Translations under genes and position numbers: made by a program
Shown: positions 15,001 through 29,220 of the stretch, one piece after another
Numbering within the stretch: the first letter of the stretch is position 1
Layout of the letters: each line of letters begins with the position of its first letter
Notes under the pieces: model-generated
What the model was told of the DNA's origin: nothing
The model's database searches: none
What the model saw: only the letters and a program-made list of their open reading frames with translations
NCBI RefSeq assembly: GCF_037975245.1
Contig: NC_092568.1
Span: 14,533,501 to 14,597,500, forward strand
Reading direction: 5' to 3'
Length of the DNA stretch: 64,000 nt
Source: Apostichopus japonicus
Taxonomy: Eukaryota; Echinodermata; Holothuroidea; Aspidochirotida; Stichopodidae

Positions 15001-16830
15001 ACATTCGAGTTATTTGTATCGCACATTCGATTTATCGGTACCGCACATTCGATTTATTGGTATCGCAAATTTGATTTATCGGTACCGCACATTCGATTTA
15101 TCTGTATCGCACATTCGATTTATCGGTATCGCACATTAGATTTATTGGTATCCCACATTCGATTTATTTGTATCGCTTATTCGATTTATCGGTATCGCGC
15201 ATTCGATTTATCGGTACCGCACATTCGATTAATCGGTATCGCACGTTGGATTTATCGGTAATGCACTTTCGATTTATCGGTCTTGCACAATCGATTCATC
15301 GGTACCGCACATTCGATTTATCGGTATCGTACATTTGATTTATCGGTCCCGCTCAATCGATTTATCGGTATCGCACATTCGATTAATAGGTACCGCACAT
15401 TCTATTTATCGGTACCGCACATTCGATTTATCGGTATCGCTCATTCGATTAATCGGTATCGCACGTTCGATTTATCGGTATCCCACATTCGATTTATTTG
15501 TATCGCTTAATCGATTTATCGGTATCGCACAACCGATTCATCGGTATCGCACATTCGACTTATCGGTACCGCACAATCGATTTATCGGTACCGCACATTC
15601 GATTTATCAGTATCGCACTTTCTATTGATCGGTATTGCACATTCGATTTATCGGTACAGCACATTGGATTTATCGGTCCGCACATCGATTTATCGGTAAA
15701 GCACATTCGATTGATCGGTCCCGCAAAATCGAATTATCGGTACCACACATTTGATTTATCGGTATCGCAAATTCGATTGATCGGTACCGCACAATCGATT
15801 TATCGGTCTCTTCAATCGATTTATAGGTACCTCAAAATCGATTTATCGATACCGCACATTCGATTTATCGGTACCGCAAAATCGATTTATCGGTATCGCA
15901 CATTCGATTTATCGGTACCGCACTTTCGATTTATCGGTACCGCACAATCGATTTATCGGTATCGCACATTCGATATATCGGTACCACACATTCGATTTAT
16001 CGATACCATCTTTCTATTTATCGGTACCGCAAAATCGATTTATCGGTATCGCACATTCAATTCATCGGTATCGTAAATTTGATTTATCGGTCCCGCTCAA
16101 TCGATTTATCGGTATCGCATTTTCGATTAATAGGTACCGCACATTCGATTTATCGGTACCGCACATTCGATTTATCGGTATCGCTCATTCGATTAATAGG
16201 TATCGCACGTTCGATTTATCGGTATCCCACATTCGATTTATTTGTATCGCATATTCGATTTATCGGTACCGCACATTCGATTGATCGGTCCCGCAAAATC
16301 AAATTATCGGTACCACACATTCGATTTATCGGTATCGCAAATTCGATTGATCGGTACCGCACAATCGATTTATCGGTCTCTTCAATCGATTTATAGGTAC
16401 CGCGCATTCGATTATCGTTACCGCAATATCGATATATCGGTACGGCACAATCAATTTATCGGTACCGCACATTCGACTTATCGTTTCGTTAATTCGATTT
16501 ATCGGTATCGCACATTCGATATATGGGTCCTTTCACAATCGATTTATCGGCACCGCGCATTCGATTTATCGGTATCGTAAATTTAATTCATCGGTATCTT
16601 AAATTCGATTATCGGTATCGCACTTTCGATTTATCGGTACCGCACATTCGATTTATTTGAATCGCTCATTCGATTTAGCGGTACCGCACATTCGATCTAC
16701 TGGTACCGCACATTCGATTTATCGGTACCGCACTTTCGATTTATCGATCTTGCACAATCGATTCATCGGTACCGCACATTCGATTTATCAGTATCGCACA
16801 TTCGATTGATCGGTCCCGCAAAATCGATTT

Positions 16831-19800
16831 ATCGGTACCGCACATTCGATTTAACGGTATTGTAAATTTGATTTATCGGTCCCGCACAATCGATTTATCG
16901 GTATCGCACTTTCTATTAATCGGTACCGCACATTCGATTTATCGGTACCGCACATTCGATTTATCGGTATCGCACATTCGATTAATCGGTATCGCACGTT
17001 CTATTTATCGGAATCCCACATTCGATTTATTTGTATCGCTTATTCGATTTATCGGTATCGCACATTCGATTTATTTGTATCGCTTATTCGATTTATCGGT
17101 ATCGCACAATCGATTTATCGGTACCGCACATTCGATTTATCGGTATCGCACATTCGATTTATCGGTATTGCACATACGATTTATCGGTACCGTACATTCT
17201 ATTCATCGGTACCGCACATTCGACTTATGGGTACCGCACAATCGATTTATCGGTACCGCACATTCGATTTATCGGTATCGCAAATTCTATTTATCGGTAC
17301 CGCACATTCGATTTATCGGTATCGCACATTCGATTTATCGGTACCGCACATTCGATTTATCAGTATCGCACAATCGATTTATCGGTATTGCCCTTCGATT
17401 GATCGGTACCGCACATCGATTTATCGGTAAAGCACATTCGATTGATCGGTACCGCACATTCGATTTATCAGTATCGCACATTCGATTGATCGGTCAAGCA
17501 AAATCGATTTATCGGTACCACACATTCGATCTATCGGTATCGCACATCGATTCATCGGTAAAGAACATTCGATTGATCGGTATTGCACATTCGATTGATC
17601 GGTACCACATATTCGATATATCGGTACCGCACATTTGATTAATCGGTATCGCACGTTCGATTTATCGGTACCGCCCTTTCGATTTATCGGTCTTCCACAA
17701 TCGATTCATCGGTACCGCATATTCGATTTATCGGTATTGTAAATTTGATTTATCGGTACCGCACATCGATTTATTTGTAAAGCACATTCGATTGATCGGT
17801 ACCGCACATTCGATTTATCAGTATCGCACATTCGATTGATCGGTCCCGCAAAATCGATTGATCGGTACCACACATTCGAATTATCGGTACCGCAAAATCG
17901 ATTTATCGGTATCGCACATTCGATTTTTCGGTAAAGCACATTCCATTTATCGGTACCGCACATTCGATTTATTGGTATCGCACGTTCGGTTTATCGGTTC
18001 CGCACTTTCGATTTATCGGTCTTGCACAATCGATTCATCGGTACCGCACATTCGATTTATCAGTATCGCACAATCGATTTATCGGTATTGCCCTTCGATT
18101 TATCGGTACCGCACATTCGATTTATCGGTACCGCACATCGATTTATCGGTAAAGCACTTTCGATTGATCGGTACCGCACATTCGATTTATCGGTAAAGCA
18201 CATTCGATTGATCGGTACCGCACATTCGATTTATCAGTATCGCACATTCGATTGATCGGTCAAGCAAAATCGATTTATCGGTACCACACATTCGATCTAT
18301 CGGTATCGCACATCGATTCATCGGTAAAGAACATTCGATTGATCGGTATTGCACATTCGATTGATCGGTACCACATATTCGATATATCGGTACCGCACAT
18401 TTGATTAATCGGTATCGCACGTTCGATTTATCGGTACCGCCCTTTCGATTTATCGGTCTTCCACAATCGATTCATCGGTACCGCATATTCGATTTATCGG
18501 TATTGTAAATTTGATTTATCGGTACCGCACATCGATTTATTTGTAAAGCACATTCGATTGATCGGTACCGCACATTCGATTTATCAGTATCGCACATTCG
18601 ATTGATCGGTCCCGCAAAATCGATTGATCGGTACCACACATTCGAATTATCGGTACCGCAAAATCGATTTATCGGTATCGCACATTCGATTTTTCGGTAA
18701 AGCACATTCCATTTATCGGTACCGCACATTCGATTTATCGGTATCGCACGTTCGGTTTATCGGTTCCGCACTTTCGATTTATCGGTCTTGCACAATCGAT
18801 TCATCGGTACCGCACATTCGATTTATCAGTATCGCACAATCGATTTATCGGTATTGCCCTTCGATTTATCGGTACCGCACATTCGATTTATCGGTACCGC
18901 ACATCGATTTATCGGTACCGCACATTCGATTTATCGGTACCGCACATCGATTTATCGGTAAAGCACTTTCGATTGATCGGTACCGCACATTCGATTTATC
19001 AGTATCGCACAATCGATTTATCGGTATTGCCCTTCGATTGATCGGTACCGCACATCGATTTATCGGTAAAGCACATTCGATTGATCGGTACCGCACATTC
19101 GATTTATCAGTATCGCACATTCGATTGATCGGTCAAGCAAAATCGATTTATCGGTACCACACATTCGATCTATCGGTATCGCACATCGATTCATCGGTAA
19201 AGAACATTCGATTGATCGGTATTGCACATTCGATTGATCGGTACCACATATTCGATATATCGGTACCGCACATTTGATTAATCGGTATCGCACGTTCGAT
19301 TTATCGGTACCGCCCTTTCGATTTATCGGTCTTCCACAATCGATTCATCGGTACCGCATATTCGATTTATCGGTATTGTAAATTTGATTTATCGGTACCG
19401 CACATCGATTTATTTGTAAAGCACATTCGATTGATCGGTACCGCACATTCGATTTATCAGTATCGCACATTCGATTGATCGGTCCCGCAAAATCGATTGA
19501 TCGGTACCACACATTCGAATTATCGGTACCGCAAAATCGATTTATCGGTATCGCACATTCGATTTTTCGGTAAAGCACATTCCATTTATCGGTACCGCAC
19601 ATTCGATTTATCGGTATCGCACGTTCGGTTTATCGGTTCCGCACTTTCGATTTATCGGTCTTGCACAATCGATTCATCGGTACCGCACATTCGATTTATC
19701 AGTATCGCACAATCGATTTATCGGTATTGCCCTTCGATTTATCGGTACCGCACATTCGATTTATCGGTACCGCACATCGATTTATCGGTAAAGCACTTTC

Positions 19801-22800
19801 GATTGATCGGTACCGCACATTCGATTTATCGGTAAAGCACATTCGATTGATCGGTACCGCACATTCGATTTATCAGTATCGCACATTCGATTGATCGGTC
19901 CCACAAAATCGATTTATCGGTACCACACATTCGATTTATCGGTACCGCAAAATCGATTTATCGGTATCGCACATTAGATTTTTCGGTAAAGCACATTCGA
20001 TTTATCGGTACCGCACATTCGATTTATCGGTATCGCACGTTCGGTTTATCGGTACCGCACTTTCGATTTATCGGTCTTGCACAATCGATTCATCGGTACC
20101 GCACATTCGATTTATCAGTATCGCCCAATCGATTTATCGGTATTGCCCTTCGATTTATCGGTATCGCACAACCGATTCATCGGTATCGCACATTCGACTT
20201 ATCGGTACCGCACAATCGATTTATCGGTATTGCACATTCGATTTATCGGTATCGCACATTCTGTTTATCGGTACCGCACCTTCGATTTATCAGTATCGCA
20301 CATTCGGTTGATCGGTCCCGCAAAATCGATTCATCGGAACCACACATTCGATTTATCGGTACCGCAAAATCGATTAATCGGTACCGCACATTCGATTCAT
20401 AGGTATCGCACATTCGATTTATCGGTATCGCACATTCGATTTATCAGTATCGCACAAATCGATGTATCAGTATTGCCCATCGATTTATCGGTACCGCACA
20501 TTCGATTTATCGGTACCGCACATCGATTTATCGGTACAGCACATTCGATTGATCGGTACCGCACATTCGATTTATCGGTATTGCACATTCGATTTATCGG
20601 TACCGCACATTCGATTTATCGGTAAGGAACATTCGATTCATCCGTACCGCATATCGATTAATCAGTATCGCATAATCGATTCATCGGTATCGCACATTCG
20701 ATTAATCGGTATCGCACGTTCGATTTATCGGTATCACACATTCGATTTATTTGTATCGCTTATTCGATTTATCGGTATCGCACAATCGATTTATCGGTAA
20801 CGCACATTCGATTTATCTGTATCGCACATTCGATTTATTTGTATCGCTTATTCGATTTATCGGTATCGCACATTCGATTTATTTGTATCGCTTATTCTAT
20901 TTATCGGTATCGCACAACCGATTCATCGGTATCGCACATTCGATTGATCGGTACCGCACATTCCACTTATCGGTATCGTAAATTCCATTTTTCTGTATCG
21001 CACATTCGATTTATCGGTAACGAACAATCGATTCATCGGTACCGCATATCGATTAATCAGTATCGCATAATCGATTTATCGGTACCGCAAAATCGATTAA
21101 TCGGTATTGCACTTTCTATTAATCGGTACCGCACATTCGATTTATCGGTATCGCACATTCGATTTATTTGTATCGCTTATTCGATTTATCGGTATCGCAC
21201 ATTCGATTTATTTGTATCGCTTATTCGATTTATCTGTATCGCACAACCGATTCATCGGTATCGCACATTCGACTTATCGGTACCGCACAATCGATTTATC
21301 GGTACCGCACATTCGATTCATCGGTATCGCACATTCGATTTATTTGTATCGCTTATTCGATTTATCGGTACCGTACATTTGATTTATCGGTATCGCACAT
21401 TCGATTTATCGGTATCGCACAATCGATTTATCGGTATTGCACATTCTATTTTTCGGTACCGTACATTCGATTTATCGGTCCGCACATATATTTATCGGTA
21501 AAGCACATTCGATTGATCGGTCACGCAAATTCGATTTATCGGTACCGCACTTTTGATTTATTGGTCTCTTCACAATCGATTTATCGGTACCGCGCATTCG
21601 ATTTATCGGTATCGCAAATTCAATTCATCGGTATCGCGCATTCGATTTATGGGTATCGCACATTCGATTTATCGGTATCGCACATTCGATTTATCGGTAT
21701 CGCACAATCGATTTATCGGTACCGCACATTCGATTTATCGGTATCGCACATTCGATTTATCGGTATCGCACATTCGATTTATTTGTATCGCTTATTCGAT
21801 TTATCGGTACCGTACATTTGATTTATCGGTATCGCACATTCGATTTATCGGTATCGCACAATCGATTTATCGGTATTGCACATTCTATTTTTCGGTACCG
21901 TACATTCGATTTATCGGTCCGCACATATATTTATCGGTAAAGCACATTCGATTGATCGGTCACGCAAATTCGATTTATCGGTACCGCACTTTTGATTTAT
22001 TGGTCTCTTCACAATCGATTTATCGGTACCGCGCATTCGATTTATCGGTATCGCAAATTCAATTCATCGGTATCGCGCATTCGATTTATCGGTATCGCAC
22101 ATTCGATTTATCGGTATCGCACATTCGATTTATCGGTACCGCACATTCGATTTATCGGTATCCCACATTCGATTTATTTGTATCGCTCATTCGATTTATC
22201 GGTATCGCACATTCGATTTGTCGGTACCGCAAAATCGATTGATCGGTATCGCACATTCGATTTTTCGCTATCCCACATTCGATTTATCGGTACCGCACTT
22301 TCGATTAATAGGTACCGCACCTTCCATTTATCGGTACCGCACATTCGATTTATCGGTATCGCTCATTCGATTAATAGGTATCGCACGTTCCATTTATCGG
22401 TATCCCACATTCGATTTATTTGTATCGCATATTCGATTTATCGGTACCGCACAATCTATTAATCGGAACCGCACATTCGATTTATCTGTATCGCATATTC
22501 GATTTATCGGTACCGCACATTCGATTGATCGGTATCGCACGTTCGATTTATCGGTATCCCATATTCTATTTATTTGTATCGCTTATTCGATTTATCGGTA
22601 TCGCACATTCGATTTATTTGTATCGCTTATTCAATTTATCGGTATCGCACAACTGATTCATCGGTATCGCACATTCGACTTTTCGGTATCGCACAATCGA
22701 TTTATCGTTACCGCACATTCGATTTATCGGTATGGCATATTCGATTTATCGGTACCGCACATTCGATTTATCAGTATCGCACATTCGATTTATCGGTATT

Positions 22801-25800
22801 GCACATTCGATTTATTGGTACCGCACATTCGATTTATCGGTCCGCACATCGATTTATCGGTAAAGCACATTCGATTGATCGGTCCCGCAAAATTGATTTA
22901 TCGGTACCACACATTCCATTTATCGGTATCGCAAATTCGATTTATCGGTACCGCACATTCGATTGATCGGTCCCGCAAAATCGAATTATCGGTATCACAC
23001 ATTTGATTGATCGGTATCGCAAATTCGATTGATCGGTACCGCACAATCGATTTATCGGTCTCTTCAATCGATTTATACCGCACTTTCGATTTATCGGTAC
23101 CGCACATTCGATTTATCGGTACCGCAAAATCGATTTATTGGTATCGCACATTCGATTTATCGGTACCGTATATTGGATTTATCTGTATCGCACATTCGAT
23201 TTATGGGTATCCCACATTCGATTTATTTGTATCGCACATTCGGATTATCGGTATCGCACATTCGATTTATTGGTATCCCACATTTGATTTATTTGTATCG
23301 CTTATTCGATTTATCGGTACCGCACAATCGATTTATCGGTACCGCACATTCGATTTATCGGTATCGCACATTCGATATATCGGTACCGCACATTCGATTT
23401 ATCGGTATCGCACAATCGATTTATCCGTACCGCACATTCCATTTATCTGTATCGCACATTCGATTTATTTGTATGGCACATTCGATTTATCGGTACCGCA
23501 CATTCGATTTATTGGTATCGCAAATTTGATTTATCGGTACCGCCTATTCGATTTATCGGTATCGCACATTCGATTTATTTGTATCGCTTATTCGATTTAT
23601 CGGTACCGTACATTTGATTTATCGGTATCGCATATTCGATTTATCGGTACCGCACATTCGATTCATCGGTACCGCACATTCGATTAATCGGTATCCTAAT
23701 TTGATTTATCGGTCCCGCACAATGGATTTATCGGTATCGCACTTTCGAGTTTTTGGTATCCCACATTCGATTTATTTGTATCGCTTATTCGATTTATCGG
23801 TACCGCACAATCGATTTATCGGTACGGCACATTCGATTTATCGGTATCGCACATTCGATATATCGGTACCGCACATTCGATTTATCGGTATCGCACAATC
23901 GATTTATCGGTACCGCACATTCCATTTATCTGTATCGCACATTCGATTTATTTGTATCGCACATTCGATTTATCGGTACCGCACATTCGATTTATTGGTA
24001 TCGCAAATTTGATTTATCGGTACCGCACATTCGATTGATCGGTATCCCACATTCGATTTATTTGTATCGCTTATTCGATTTATCGGTACCGCACATTCGA
24101 TTAATCGGTATCGCACTATCGATTAATAGGTACCGCACATTCTATTTATCGGTACCGCACATTCTATTTATCGGTATCGCTCATTCGATTAATCGGTATC
24201 GCACGTTCGATTTATCGGTATCCCACATTCGATTTATTTGTATCGCTTATTCGATTTATCGGTATCGCACAACCGATTCATCGGTAACGCACATTCGACT
24301 TTTCGGTACCGCACAATCGATTTATCGTTACCGCACATTCGATTTATCGGTATGGCATATTCGATTTATCGGTACCGCACATTCGATTTATCAGTATCGC
24401 ACATTCGATTTATCGGTATTGCACATTCGATTTATCGGTACCGCACATTCGATTTATCGGTCCGCACATCGATTTATCGGTAAAGCACATTCGATTGATC
24501 GGTCCCGCAAAATTGATTTATCGGTACCACACATTCCATTTATCGGTATCGCAAATTCGATATATCGGTACCGCACATTCGATTGATCGGTCCCGCAAAA
24601 TCGAATTATCGGTATCACAAATTTGATTTATCGGTATCGCAAATTCGATTGATCGGTACCGCACAATCGATTTATCGGTCTCTTCAATCGATTTATACCG
24701 CACTTTCGATTTATCGGTACCGCACATTCGATTTATTGGTACCGCACAATCGATTTATCGGTATCGCACATTCGATTTATCGGTACCGTATATTGGATTT
24801 ATTGGTATCGCAAATTCGATTTATCGGTACCGCACATTCGATTTATCTGTATCGCACATTCGATTTATAGGTATCCCACATTCGGTTTATTTGTATCGTT
24901 TATTCGATTTATCGGTATCGCACATTCGATTTATCGGTATCGCACATTCGATTTATTGGTATCCCACATTTGATTTATTTGTATCGCTTATTCGATTTAT
25001 CGGTACCGCACAATCGATTTATCGGTACCGCACATTCGATTTATCGGTATCGCACAATCGATTTATCGGTACCGCACATTCCATTTATCTGTATCGCACA
25101 TTCGAGTTATTTGTATCGCACATTCGATTTATCGGTACCGCACATTCGATTTATTGGTATCGCAAATTTGATTTATCGGTACCGCACATTCGATTTATCT
25201 GTATCGCACATTCGATTTATCGGTATCGCACATTAGATTTATTGGTATCCCACATTCGATTTATTTGTATCGCTTATTCGATTTATCGGTATCGCGCATT
25301 CGATTTATCGGTACCGCACATTCGATTAATCGGTATCGCACGTTGGATTTATCGGTAATGCACTTTCGATTTATCGGTCTTGCACAATCGATTCATCGGT
25401 ACCGCACATTCGATTTATCGGTATCGTACATTTGATTTATCGGTCCCGCTCAATCGATTTATCGGTATCGCACATTCGATTAATAGGTACCGCACATTCT
25501 ATTTATCGGTACCGCACATTCGATTTATCGGTATCGCTCATTCGATTAATCGGTATCGCACGTTCGATTTATCGGTATCCCACATTCGATTTATTTGTAT
25601 CGCTTAATCGATTTATCGGTATCGCACAACCGATTCATCGGTATCGCACATTCGACTTATCGGTACCGCACAATCGATTTATCGGTACCGCACATTCGAT
25701 TTATCAGTATCGCACTTTCTATTGATCGGTATTGCACATTCGATTTATCGGTACAGCACATTGGATTTATCGGTCCGCACATCGATTTATCGGTAAAGCA

Positions 25801-26927
25801 CATTCGATTGATCGGTCCCGCAAAATCGAATTATCGGTACCACACATTTGATTTATCGGTATCGCAAATTCGATTGATCGGTACCGCACAATCGATTTAT
25901 CGGTCTCTTCAATCGATTTATAGGTACCTCAAAATCGATTTATCGATACCGCACATTCGATTTATCGGTACCGCAAAATCGATTTATCGGTATCGCACAT
26001 TCGATTTATCGGTACCGCACTTTCGATTTATCGGTACCGCACAATCGATTTATCGGTATCGCACATTCGATATATCGGTACCACACATTCGATTTATCGA
26101 TACCATCTTTCTATTTATCGGTACCGCAAAATCGATTTATCGGTATCGCACATTCAATTCATCGGTATCGTAAATTTGATTTATCGGTCCCGCTCAATCG
26201 ATTTATCGGTATCGCATTTTCGATTAATAGGTACCGCACATTCGATTTATCGGTACCGCACATTCGATTTATCGGTATCGCTCATTCGATTAATAGGTAT
26301 CGCACGTTCGATTTATCGGTATCCCACATTCGATTTATTTGTATCGCATATTCGATTTATCGGTACCGCACATTCGATTGATCGGTCCCGCAAAATCAAA
26401 TTATCGGTACCACACATTCGATTTATCGGTATCGCAAATTCGATTGATCGGTACCGCACAATCGATTTATCGGTCTCTTCAATCGATTTATAGGTACCGC
26501 GCATTCGATTATCGTTACCGCAATATCGATATATCGGTACGGCACAATCAATTTATCGGTACCGCACATTCGACTTATCGTTTCGTTAATTCGATTTATC
26601 GGTATCGCACATTCGATATATGGGTCCTTTCACAATCGATTTATCGGCACCGCGCATTCGATTTATCGGTATCGTAAATTTAATTCATCGGTATCTTAAA
26701 TTCGATTATCGGTATCGCACTTTCGATTTATCGGTACCGCACATTCGATTTATTTGAATCGCTCATTCGATTTAGCGGTACCGCACATTCGATCTACTGG
26801 TACCGCACATTCGATTTATCGGTACCGCACTTTCGATTTATCGATCTTGCACAATCGATTCATCGGTACCGCACATTCGATTTATCAGTATCGCACATTC
26901 GATTGATCGGTCCCGCAAAATCGATTT
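16831..26927 (+). repeat. 10,097-bp higher-order repeat, copy 2 (type A satellite)
   Basis: Direct neighbour of copy 1 with a constant 10,097-bp offset over its whole length; similarity to copy 1 ends at about 26935. Visible differences are single bases: near 16999 CTATTT replaces CGATTT, near 20547 GGTACC replaces GGGACC, and near 23896 GCACAATCG replaces GCAAAATCG. No indel was seen. It contains the same nested 766/873-bp and 439-bp duplications as copy 1. The sequence holds no gene. Confidence 0.93.
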
Positions 26928-29220
26928 ATCGGTACCACACATTCGATTTATCGGTACCGCAAAATCGATTTATCGGTATCGCACATTCGATTTTTCGGTT
27001 CCGCATATTCGATTTATCGGTACCGCACATTCGATTCATCGGTACCGCACATTCGATTAATCGGTATCGTAAATTTGATTTATCGGTCCCGCACAATGGA
27101 TTTATCGGTATCGCACTTTCGAGTTTTTGGTATCCCACATTCGATTTATTTGTATCGCTTATTCGATTTATCGGTATCGCACATTCGATTTATTTGTATC
27201 GCATATTCGATTTATCGGTACCGCACATTCGATTGATCGGTCCCGCAAAATCAAATTATCGGTACCACACATTCGATTTATCGGTATCGCAAATTCGATT
27301 GATCGGTACCGCACAATCGATTTATCGGTCTCTTCAATCGATTTATAGGTACCGCGCATTCGATTATCGTTACCGCAATATCGATATATCGGTACGGCAC
27401 AATCAATTTATCGGTACCGCACATTCGACTTATCGTTTCGTTAATTCGATTTATCGGTATCGCACATTCGATATATGGGTCCCTTCACAATCGATTTATC
27501 GGCACCGCGCATTCGATTTATCGGTATCGTAAATTTAATTCATCGGTATCTTAAATTCGATTATCGGTATCGCACTTTCGATTTATCGGTACCGCACATT
27601 CGATTTATTTGAATCGCTCATTCGATTTAGCGGTACCGCACATTCGATCTACTGGTACCGCACATTCGACTTATCGGTACCGCACAATCGATTTATCGGT
27701 ACCACACATTCGATTTATCGATACCATCTTTCTATTTATCGGTACCGCAAAATCGATTTATCGGTATCGCACATTCAATTCATCGGTATCGTAAATTTCA
27801 TTTATCGGTCCCGCTCAATCGATTTATCGGTATCGCACTTTCGATTAATAGGTACCGCACATTCGATTTATCGGTACCGCACATTCGATTTATCGGTATC
27901 GCTCATTCGATTAATCGGTATCGCACGTTCGATTTATCGGTATCCCACATTCGATTTATTTGTATCGCTTATTCGATTTATCGGTATCGTACATTCGATT
28001 TATTTGTATCGCTTATTCGATTTATCGGTATCGCACAACCGATTCATCGGTATCGCACATTCGACTTATCCGTACCGCACAATCGATTTATCGGTACCGC
28101 ACATTCGATTTATCGGTATCGCATATTCGATTTATAGGTACCGCGCATTCGATTTTTCCTTACTGCAATATCGATATATCGGTACCGCACAATCAATTTA
28201 TCGGTACCGCACATTCGACTTATCGTATCGTTAATTCGATTTATCGGTATCGCACATTCGATATATCGGTCCATTCACAATCGATTTATCGGCACCGCGC
28301 ATTCGATTTATCGGTATCGTAAATTCAATTCATCGGTATCTTAAATTCGATTTATCGGTATCGCACATTCGATTTACTGGTACCGCACATTCGATTTATC
28401 GGTCTCGCAATATCGATTTATCGGTACCGCACAATCGATTTATCGGTATTGCACATTCGATTTATCGGTACCGCACATTCGATTTATCGGTTCGCACATC
28501 GATTTATCGGTAAAGCACATTCGATTGACCGGTCCCGCAAGATCGATTTATCGGTACCACACATTCGATTTATCGGTATCGCAAATTCAATTTATCGGTA
28601 CCGCACAATCGATTTATCGGTACTGCACAATCGTTTTATCGGTACCGCACATTCGATTAATCGGTATCGTAAATTCGATTTATCGGTACCGCACATTCGA
28701 TTTATCGGTCTCGCAAATTCTATTTATCGGTACCGCACATTCGATTTATCTGTATCGCACATTCTATTCATCGCTACCCCACATTCCATTTATTTGTATC
28801 GCTTATTCGATTTATCTGTATCGCACATTCGATTTATCGGTACCGCACATTCGATTTATCGGTTCGCACATCGATTTAACGGTAAAGCACATTCGAACGA
28901 TCGGTCCCGCAAGATCGATTTATCGGTTCCACACATTCGATTTATCGGTATCGCAAATTCAATTTATCGGTACCGCACAATCGCATTATCGGTACTGCAC
29001 AATCGTTTTATCGGTACCGCACATTCGATTAATCGGTATCGTAAATTCGATTTATCGGTACCGCACATTCGATTTATCGGTCTCGCAAATTCTATTTATC
29101 GGTACCGAACATTCGATTTATCTGTATCGCACATTCTATTCATCGCTATCCCACATTCCATTTATTTGTATCGCTTATTCGATTTATCGGTATCGCACAT
29201 TCGATTTATCGGTATCGCAC
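26928..29220 (+). repeat. 22-bp satellite, type A, segment right of the 10-kb repeats
   Basis: Type A monomers follow the second 10-kb copy. Part of the segment (about 27168-27640) repeats material from the end of the 10-kb unit, including the GGTCTCTTCAATCG and TCGTTTCGTTAATTCG monomers. Near its right end a block of about 372 bp is duplicated: the short monomer starting TTCGCACATCG occurs at 28491 and 28863, each followed by GCAAGATCG. These two copies differ at several positions and so are older than the 10-kb duplication. The type changes sharply to B at about 29221. Confidence 0.93.

Larger units (their letters stand above)
6734..16830 (+). repeat. 10,097-bp higher-order repeat, copy 1 (type A satellite)
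   Basis: About 459 monomers that recur as a block immediately downstream at a constant offset of 10,097 bp. The unit has two internal halves. Up to about 10.5 kb it consists of GGTAAAGC/GGTCCCGC cassettes. After that it is dominated by a linked pair in which a GGTATCCCACATT monomer is followed by TTTGTATCGCTTATT. Against copy 2 I noticed only a handful of substitutions (for example near 10450, 13799 and 13931) and no indel, so the copies are nearly identical. Left edge: copy 2 starts matching at ATCGGTACCG (6734/16831). The sequence holds no gene. Confidence 0.93.

Noticed and set aside
23753-24586. Open frame of 277 codons in type A satellite, plus strand
   Set aside because: It encodes only the 22-residue cycle of the stop-free monomer. 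Equally open frames overlap it in the other phases, and its ends are random mutations. Not a gene.
1-29220. CRISPR-like regular repeats
   Set aside because: There are no unique spacers between repeats. The 22-bp units are directly contiguous and the context is eukaryotic.
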